Assembly: GCA_014825775.1 (NCBI GenBank) | Contig: MVAQ01000208.1 | Coordinates: 1-39,260, forward strand | DNA length: 39,260 bases | Direction: 5' to 3' | Origin: Krasilnikovozyma curviuscula | Taxonomy: Eukaryota; Basidiomycota; Tremellomycetes; Cystofilobasidiales; Mrakiaceae | Part shown: positions 32,539 through 39,260 of the stretch, in pieces | How the letters are laid out: each line of letters starts with the position of its first letter | Position numbering within the stretch: the first letter of the stretch is position 1 | Position numbers and translations under genes: made by a program | Notes under the pieces: generated by a model | Told to the model about the DNA's origin: nothing | The model's input: the letters and a program-made list of their open reading frames with translations, nothing else | Databases searched by the model: none

Positions 32539-34946
32539 ATGTCGTACTCCCCTCAGGAGAATGGGGGAGCACCCCTTCCCCCTCAGCCAGCTGCTCCCTC
32601 CTTTCAGCAGCAGCAGCCTGTAGCTTCATCGAGCACCAACACTAGCGCCGAAGGGCAGTACACCATGGCACCACCAGTAATGATACCTTCTTTAGCTGAG
32701 GCTTCCTCTTCGACAACACCTCAATCTTTCGTGGGACTCGCAGCGCCTGAAGCTCTCCCTCGACCCAAAAGTGGACCTGGAAGTCGAGGTGGAAGAGGCA
32801 GCAGAGGGCCAAGAGGACGAGGAGGGGCAGGATCATCATCGACTACCCATGCTGGTTTGGCTTCAGAGCGTCCCCAACGAGCGAGAAGAGCCAACACGTC
32901 CTTCACAGACTACCAAATGGACGACGACTTCGACAGAAGACAATACGGCGGCAACAAAACGATGAAGAAGCTCAAGCTCAAGATTGGTGGTGGTGGTGGT
33001 CCTCGACAGCATCTTGGTATCTCTGGTGGTGGAAACAAGATGTACTCTTCACCTTACGGAGAATACGACAGGGATTTGGATACGGATGAGGAGGAACAAG
33101 AGTTCGAGGAGATGTTTATTCTGAGAGTACCCGAGGAGATCGCTCCTGCTTTCAGGGATGGAGTAAAAGGAAAGGCAGGAAAGGCTAAAGATGCCAAGGG
33201 CAAGGGCAAAGAAGACGGAAAGAGTAAAGCAGGGAGCAACTTGGAGGACTGGTGGTTGAAGTTTAAAGGTGTGTTACAGGCTCTCCTTGTCTCTAATCCA
33301 TATCAAACGGATATCTGACATTCTTTTCATTGCTCTAGATCCTCGTCGAGGTGTTTTTAACTTTCAGGACCAACTTTATGCAGCGAAACTTGTCGATTTG
33401 CCCAACATCGTCGAAACTCAAAAGACGCTGGACGGAAAGCAGTCATTTAAAACAGGCGATATCTCTCAAGTAAGCGAGAATCCTAATCTGATGCTATGGA
33501 GGTCAGTCTCTGAATTTGTCTCTCTGTTTAGATGATCGTCGTCACCAACCCAATCGCGACGGAATCCGACTTGACGCTATCGTCCAAGCTCAACATCGAA
33601 GACTACGTCTGGCCAGATGGTATCACACCTCCGATGAAGAACGTTAGGAAGAAAAGGTTCAGAAAGAGGATCAGTAGACGGACAATTGAAGTCGTCGAGG
33701 AAGAAGTTGAGAAGTTACTGGCGGCGGACGAGAGGGCCGAGAAGGTCACATTTGGTACGTCTTTCACACCACTCGGCTTTGCACATCCTCTGACTAAAAG
33801 AAATTTTCTGTAGAGGTTATTGAGAATGTAGATCCAGACGCACCTGATGAAGATTTCTGCACACCTCCTCCGACTCCAGCGGGTGGATCATCCTCTCTCC
33901 CGACTGGAACTCACAATGGCCATGCAGCGAGCGGTGGAGACATGGGTTCTGATATTGGAACGCCAAGGGATTTCAACGAGGATGGCTTCGACGGTGAAGA
34001 GCACAATGAGGAAGATGATGACGATGACGAAGGCGACATGTTTGATAAGGATCTAGCTGATGAGCTGACTCGCGGTCTTCAAGAACTAGAGACGAAGAAG
34101 GAGAGCGACGATGAGGAGGAGGATGATAGTGACGACGAAGATGAAGAGAGCGATAAAGTGAGTCTCCTGCCAAGACCTTTTTGTCATCGTCCACCTTGCT
34201 GATGGAACTGCGAGTATCTTCAGGACGAGAGAGATGATGATGATGACGAAGATGATGATGACGATGATGACGATGAAGATGATCAAGAGACGCAAGCGCT
34301 CGCCCAACGAACCAAATTGCTCAACGAGGAGATCAAGGATCTGGAGAATGCTTGTAACAGGAAACGAGCTGAGATTGCAGCCAGCTCCAACGTCATTATC
34401 AAGGTACGTTTACATCTTTGATGGTTGAGCTGCTTGTTGACGCGAATTTATTTTGCTTTAAAGAAACGTTTCGAAGATGCGCTCCGTAAACTCCAAGCCG
34501 ATCTCGACCTGAAGCTGTCAGCTCGACAAACGAACGTTGCCGAAAAAGAAGCTCGGAAAAAGTTTGATGAAGATGAACGAGCAGCAGCTGTCGCGGTGGA
34601 TGCTGAGAAGTTGTCAATCTCCCTGCCTTCAGCAGCTGCGAATGGTGAACCTCTTCGATCCAACACTAGCGGCGCGACTACTGCAACTGCAGTTATACCA
34701 GGTGGTGCAAATACCAAGAAGGCTGGATTTTTACCACCGCTCACTGGGCCCGTTCAGCCCAATGCATCCACCAGCGCAGCACCGGCTGTGCCTTCTGGAG
34801 CTGGAGCGGCGTCTGATCATCTTGGGAAGTCTCTTGAAGCTGGCTTCGATGCCAATGATTCAGAGGAAGATGCAGAGGGAGATGAAGATGATGACCTGTT
34901 CGGTGACGAAGATGACGAGGAAGACGACGCGATGGATGATAGTTAG
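32539..34946 (+). CDS. TAF7: TFIID subunit TAF7 (TAFII55 family), 6 exons
   Basis: Nuclear subunit of the general transcription factor TFIID that binds TAF1 and restrains its activity. Exons: 32539-33268, 33339-33469, 33532-33754, 33814-34157, 34224-34403, 34464-34946, giving 696 residues. Seen: a Gln/Pro/Ser-rich N-terminus, an RG-rich stretch (GSRGGRGSRGPRGRGG), then the TAF7 domain from EEMFILRVPEEIAPAFRDGV through DPRRGVFNFQDQLYAAKLVDLPNI(V), MIVVTNPI, EDYVWPDGITPPMKNVRKKRFRK. This order is the family hallmark. A Lys/Gly-rich insertion (about residues 213-235) splits the domain, and the C-terminal half is very acidic with long Asp/Glu runs around a Leu-zipper-like helical stretch (LLNEEIKDLENACNRKRAEI). 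The ends are again acidic. It is longer than human TAF7 (349 residues) mainly through these low-complexity parts. Confidence 0.95.
34233..34283 (+). repeat. GAT/GAC/GAA trinucleotide run inside TAF7
   Basis: Seventeen consecutive codons of GAT, GAC or GAA coding Asp/Glu in exon 5. It is a codon-phase microsatellite that may vary in length between strains; related but interrupted runs occur at 34006-34035 and 34870-34940. Confidence 0.8.
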
Positions 34947-35223
34947 TAGGTTTATGAAAAGCAATCTTTGATGTTTCTCGGAAGTTATATGTTACATATG
35001 GCATTCCACGAGCTTCAGGGATGCGCAAGAATGTTTTGACAGCTTGCAATATATCCGACTGACTTCGCAGTGCCACACGGAACGAAGCGAACGATAGACG
35101 AGAGGTTCATTTCCTTGATTTCCGTTCGTCAAAACCTCAATATATCTGGTGAAGAGTCCTGCAGATCCAACTCTGCAAATAAACCCATCAAACTTATCTG
35201 AGTGGTCTCTCAGCTCAGTAGTC

Positions 35224-37030
35224 ATGGCTATCGAGTTTCCTGCAGGGCTCCCTCCTCCTATCAACTTCGACGCCCTATCGCCCTGGCAGACGTCTGTCCA
35301 AGATGACCCATTGATCAACATGGGCCAAAATGACCCTCTACCTGAATCATCTGAAGTGGTGGTAGTTGGAAGCGGGTTGTTTGGTAAGTATCGTGTCATC
35401 ACCCCGAGCTTCCACCTCCTTCCAACTGACTTATGGTTGGTTTAGGTGCTCTGACCGCTTATTCTTTACTCTCTGCTACTGAAAACAGACCTAAGTCAGT
35501 CTGTATCATTGAAGCTCGCCAGCTATGTTCAGGGGCGTCGGGGAGAAACGCAGGGCATTGTAAGCGGTTACTGTTGAGGGCTGCTACCGACCAAGACGGC
35601 TGATTCTACGATTCTATGCACTTTTTATTCTCAGGTCGACCTGATTCGTATAGAGGGCTACCTACTTACTCTTCCAAGTTTGGAAATGATGTCGCCCTTG
35701 AAGTCTTTGACTCTGAAACGCTGGTTCTAGAGCGGTAAGTCTCCTCCACCTTGTGAGAGGCAGGATCGAGCTGAAATGGGTCCTCTTTCTTTCCAGAGTG
35801 AAGAGTTTCGTTGAGGATCATAACATCGAGTGTGAATTCCAGGCTAAAGGTGAGTCTCTTTCATTGCGCCGCTTAAGACCGGGTTACAAGCAGTCATTAG
35901 TCGAAGAGCGAACGGTGAAAGCTGAATTATCGGGTATTTTTGTGTACCAGGAACACTCGATGCGGTCCTCGATGAAGGATTCACAACTGTCTGCAAAGAC
36001 AGCTTCGACAAGGTGAAAGAGTTGCGTGGTGGTCAAATCGATGTCAAGGCCTACGCTGGATCAGAAGCACAAGACAAGACAAGGATCAGAAAATGCTTCT
36101 CAGCGTACGAGTGGTCTGCCGCATCTCTGAACCCAGCTCAACTCTGCTTTGGAATCCACCGAATGTCGGTTGCACTCGGGCTCAAAATCTTCACTCACAC
36201 TCCTGCATTATCAGTCACTCAATCAACTACTGAAGGATATCGCTGGTCAGTAAATACTTCTAGAGGCAGTATTAACTGCAAAACAGTTGTGCACGCTGTG
36301 AGCCTTCTCCTCCCTCGTAGCCTTACCTTGACATCAGATGTTAACGCCTCTCGCTGCCCTTCAGACAAACGCATGGGCTTCCTTCCTCCTTCCCTCTCTT
36401 CAAAATCTTATCCGACCAGATCGTTCTCAAGCTCACCTCCTTACACCACCACCAACAGGTCTCACCTCCTTCCCTTTCCTCCAACACACGTACTCGATTC
36501 GATACTCCGCACACCACTTCTATTCCGTCATTCAACGTCCAAACAACCAGATTGTGCTCGGAACTGCTCGAGGTTGGCCTTACGCATCTCCAGAGCTCAA
36601 GAAGGAAGTCATCAATAACCCATCTGACGCTGTGTGGTCGCCAGAATTCTCTAAGGATGCGATGAAGACGTTCGGAGAATGTTTCCCAGAAAGCGGGTAC
36701 AAGGATGAAGAGGGCTGTGGGTTCATCGGAGGCTGGACAGGGACGATTGGGGTCACTCCTGATGGGTTGCCTATGATTGGGGAAGTCCCTGAACTCGAAG
36801 GGCAGTGGATTGGCGCTGGATACAATGGTCATGGCGAGTCAGGTCTCCTCATCGTGCACTCATCCATCTTCTGATTTATCTCTTTCTTTTGATCCGAAGG
36901 AATGGCCAGGATATTCTTGACCGCCCCAGGGTTGGCATCAATGATCCTCGGAGGAACATGGGAGAAGACTGGTATCCCAAGGCCATTTGAATTGACAAAG
37001 GAGAGGATAGAAAAACTTAGCAGCTTATAG
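35224..37030 (+). CDS. FAD-dependent oxidoreductase, DAO fold, 7 exons
   Basis: Flavoprotein of the D-amino-acid-oxidase/glycine-oxidase-like fold (fungal DAO-domain family near bacterial PuuB/OrdL); likely oxidises an amine or amino acid, substrate unknown. Exons: 35224-35383, 35446-35559, 35635-35734, 35797-35849, 35951-36297, 36365-36833, 36900-37030, giving 457 residues. Seen: dinucleotide motif VVVVGSGLFGALTA (G49, G51, G54), the acidic strand end CIIEAR followed by LCSGASGRNAGHC, TVVHATNAWAS as the second FAD contact, and near the C-terminus GFIGGWTGTIGVTPDGLPMIG and GYNGHGMARIFLTAPG. GASGRNAGH is typical of this family. No covalent-flavin cysteine motif of the sarcosine-oxidase type was found. 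The last intron has a GC donor (GCGAGT at 36834); the GT alternative a few bases later would insert three residues into the conserved NGHGM. First in-frame ATG used. Confidence 0.9.
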
Positions 37031-37401
37031 ACATATTCTTCCGAATTCTACTATCTACGAAATCCTGATGCGACCATCGCGTTTGTTGAACTCACAACGT
37101 GTCTCAAATTACAGCCGCCTCGTCAACGGTAGCGAGAAACCCACTGACCAGACTGAGAAGACGAAGTACAGCTGCAACCCTACTTCCTGATCTTGATAAA
37201 CTGAGAACACCAAACATCTAAGAGCTTGATATATCATCGCACACACCGGCCAGCTAAAACTTTCAGCGCGCGATCAAAATGAGACTGAACATTATGTACT
37301 AATGAACCGAACGCTTCTACTACTTCTCCTGGTGCTTTGCCGTGGTTTCCCATCCATTCCCGTCGCTTTTGTGTGCCGCGGTGATTGGACAGGACAATAG
37401 G
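37031..37401. other. Intergenic: oxidoreductase 3' region and transporter promoter
   Basis: 371 bases between two genes on the same strand. No supported gene. The frame of the transporter is open leftward to about 37342, but without an ATG before 37402. Minus-strand open frames here are antisense to the first transporter exon. Confidence 0.45.
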
Positions 37402-39260
37402 ATGAATTTGGCGGCACCACGCCCCGGCGAAAGGGATTTGAATTTCATTGATGGCAGCAAACTTTTTGAGCTCCAGCAAACAGCCAACGCTCTCTTCAGC
37501 ATGGATAGCAAGGACGACGACAAGAAGATCGAGCTCGAGGAAGACCCCAGTGTGCCGTCGCTTGGCTACAACAGCTCGCCATTGCCAGGTTACCTTGCGG
37601 GGGGGAATGAGCTCAGAGAGCGAAGGGCGTCGAGCGTCCACAGAGAGAATAGTGATGCGGGAGTTGCAGCTTTTAAGGCGTCAGCAGTACAATTTCAGCA
37701 ACAGCAGCATCTGAGGTATGGTGGGCATGAAGGAAATGCGTTTGAAGAGGACGAAGAAATTGAACTGCCTTCGATTCCGTTCGTATGGTCTTGTCACCCT
37801 TCCGCTATTTGTCACTTGACACCCACATTCAAACTGTGACTGACTGAGACTGCTTCTTCTGTCCTGCCATCAGATCAAAGCCCACGTTTGAACCACAGCC
37901 TAGCTACTATGATAGTCAAGTCACCACTGCAGTCCAAACCAGAGCTCCATCTCTGGACATCGATCCTTCGTCTGCCATCTCCCCTATCATCCTACCAAAG
38001 AAACACTGGTGGAGACTTTACTCTGGTTTCTTGATATACGGATCGTGCGGAGTAGGTATCTTGTCGTCATGCAACGCGTGTTTTCAGCCATTTGTTGACA
38101 CTTTGCCATATTCTCTGGTTTGATGATAGTGGGCTGATGCTACACCAGGTGTTATCATTCCAGAGTGAATAGCTTGATCCAATCATTCAGTGGGACCTTT
38201 ACTAATAAGCATTTGCGTTACGACAGCTTAGAAGCAGACTATCATCTCACCTACCTCAAAGTCTCCCTTATTTTCATTTGTGCAGTGAGTATCTCCATCA
38301 TATCTTCCCTCAGGACCTCAGGACTGTTTTAGCATCAAAGTCTCGTTCCTGATTGAACTGACCATTACACTCATTTGCACCGATCAAGACTGTCGGATTC
38401 GCAGTGGGCACCTCCGTCAACGAATTCCTCTATCTCAAAGTTGGACTATACCCTCTCAACAAACTCACATCTACCTCCCGTCTCCAAAGAATCAGAGAGT
38501 ACTTCAAGCACTCTGAAAAAGTGCACTCGGTTACAAGAGGAAGAGCGTTCACGCTTGCAATTGGCTGTGCGCTGCAGATGGTGTATTTCATGGTGGCTGC
38601 TATCCATCCCCCTGTACGTTCATTTTTTTGGCCACCTTGACCAAGAGCTTTAAATTGACCTGCTTGCTTGACGATATAGTTTGGAGGTCTTCTGTTTGCG
38701 TTTTTCTGCGGAGGCACTGGTATGGTATGCTGCGCCTTTTCTTCGTCAATCCTACTTTCCACAGCTAATGTTCGCATCTTATCAGGCTATGATGACTGGT
38801 CAGCTCAACGCTTATGTAGCATCAGGCCCCATTACTCCAGGGAAATACCTAGGGTTCCTACACGGTGAGTAGTACCACTTCATTTTCCCTAGACTCGTTA
38901 CGTTGCATTTTACTCACTCGTGTATACAATGGCTTCAGGGTTTTATGGTGTTGGTGCCTTCATCTCACCTTTGATCTCGGCAACCGTCCTCGCGCGAGGA
39001 ATCCCGTGGTGGAGGTTCTACTTAATCAGTCTAGCCATCAGCTTTGTTTCTTTTGTCCTCAGCGTTCTCATTTACTTCCCAGATGACAAAGAACGAGCCG
39101 CAGAGCTTATTGAAGCGCAGGAGAAGGTTGCGATGGAACATGCTATGCACTCCGCTCTAGAGGCCGAGATGTCAAGAGGGACCTCCGATGTTGAAAACTG
39201 TGGCCGACCCCCGTTGAAAAGGAAGGGCAGTACAATGCCTGAATCTACTCTTTTGAAGAC
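37402..39260 (+). CDS. MFS transporter with long cytoplasmic N-terminus, cut by the window edge
   Basis: Membrane transporter of the fucose-permease-like fungal MFS group (related to yeast Bsc6-type proteins); substrate unknown. Exons seen: 37402-37778, 37874-38051, 38130-38164, 38227-38284, 38389-38613, 38680-38724, 38786-38864, 38939 to beyond 39260. The first ~165 residues are hydrophilic, with Gln and acidic runs, then helix 1 (WWRLYSGFLIYGSCGWADA), PGVIIPDLEADYHLTYLKVS, VGFAVGTSVNEF, a long loop with a basic stretch, ALQMVYFMVAAIHPP, FGGLLFAFFCGGTGMA, LGFLHGFYGVGAFISPLIS and a sixth helix ending at FPDDKE. HGFYGVGAFISP is the family signature. The sequence then enters the central cytoplasmic loop and runs off the right end, so the second half of the protein is not in view. 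A later Met (37501, MDSKDDDKK) could be the real start. Confidence 0.86.

Noticed and set aside
34448..35076. Two minus-strand frames with Ala/Ser- and His/Leu-rich sequence
   Set aside because: Antisense shadows of the acidic TAF7 C-terminus, whose GAT/GAA codons leave the other strand open.
36341..36832. 163-codon open frame on the minus strand
   Set aside because: Exactly antisense to the long sixth exon of the DAO-fold enzyme; composition is the mirror of the real gene.
22739..37030. The two FAD oxidases (22739-24698 and 35224-37030) as a recent duplication
   Set aside because: They share only the DAO fold; motifs differ (covalent-flavin cysteine in one, GASGRNAGH type in the other), so they belong to separate families.

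Overview
This window looks like nuclear DNA of a basidiomycete yeast, most likely a tremellomycete of the Cryptococcus / Kwoniella / Tremella type. The reasons are the very high intron density (up to 14 introns per gene, mostly 50-110 nt, with GTRNG donors, CTRAY-like branch points and YAG acceptors), the tight packing of genes on both strands, and proteins that read as fungal homologues. Genus is an inference from architecture. I rebuilt the genes by hand-splicing. For each complete gene the exon lengths sum to a multiple of three and the joined reading frame carries the family motifs.

Layout: (1) 853-2321 +, short-chain dehydrogenase. (2) 2477-4974 -, Dal5-type carboxylate/vitamin permease. 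(3) 5582-7617 -, casein kinase 2 alpha. (4) 7890-9706 -, a fungal seven-helix receptor that looks broken (in-frame TGA and a damaged splice donor). (5) 10455-12268 +, a second, diverged casein kinase 2 alpha. (6) 12411-15297 -, GH92 alpha-mannosidase. (7) 15627-17017 +, Ist3/Snu17 RRM splicing factor. (8) 17528-19953 +, sugar (alpha-glucoside type) transporter. (9) 20656-22291 -, D-2-hydroxyacid dehydrogenase. (10) 22739-24698 -, covalent-FAD amine oxidase. (11) 25010-27791 +, a paralogue of gene 2. (12) 28142-30531 +, Ulp1 SUMO protease. (13) 30672-32182 -, unrecognised acidic/Q-rich protein. (14) 32539-34946 +, TAF7. (15) 35224-37030 +, DAO-fold FAD oxidoreductase. (16) 37402 to the right edge +, N-terminal part of an MFS transporter.

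How the genes fit together: housekeeping nuclear genes (CK2 alpha, Ist3, Ulp1, TAF7) are mixed with nutrient-acquisition genes (four MFS transporters, a mannosidase, two FAD amine/amino-acid type oxidases, two NAD(P) dehydrogenases). The amine oxidase and the second Dal5-type permease share a 311-base divergent promoter holding two GATAAG sites, which fits nitrogen-controlled uptake and oxidation of one substrate. Two gene families are duplicated inside 28 kb in inverted orientation: CK2 alpha and the Dal5-type permease. In both pairs the intron maps have diverged strongly.

I found no mobile element, CRISPR array, rRNA or tRNA. I do not see a clearly new multi-gene system. The most unusual items are the second CK2 alpha with a changed substrate loop and rewritten intron map, the decaying receptor lying between the two kinases, and the GATA-site promoter module.
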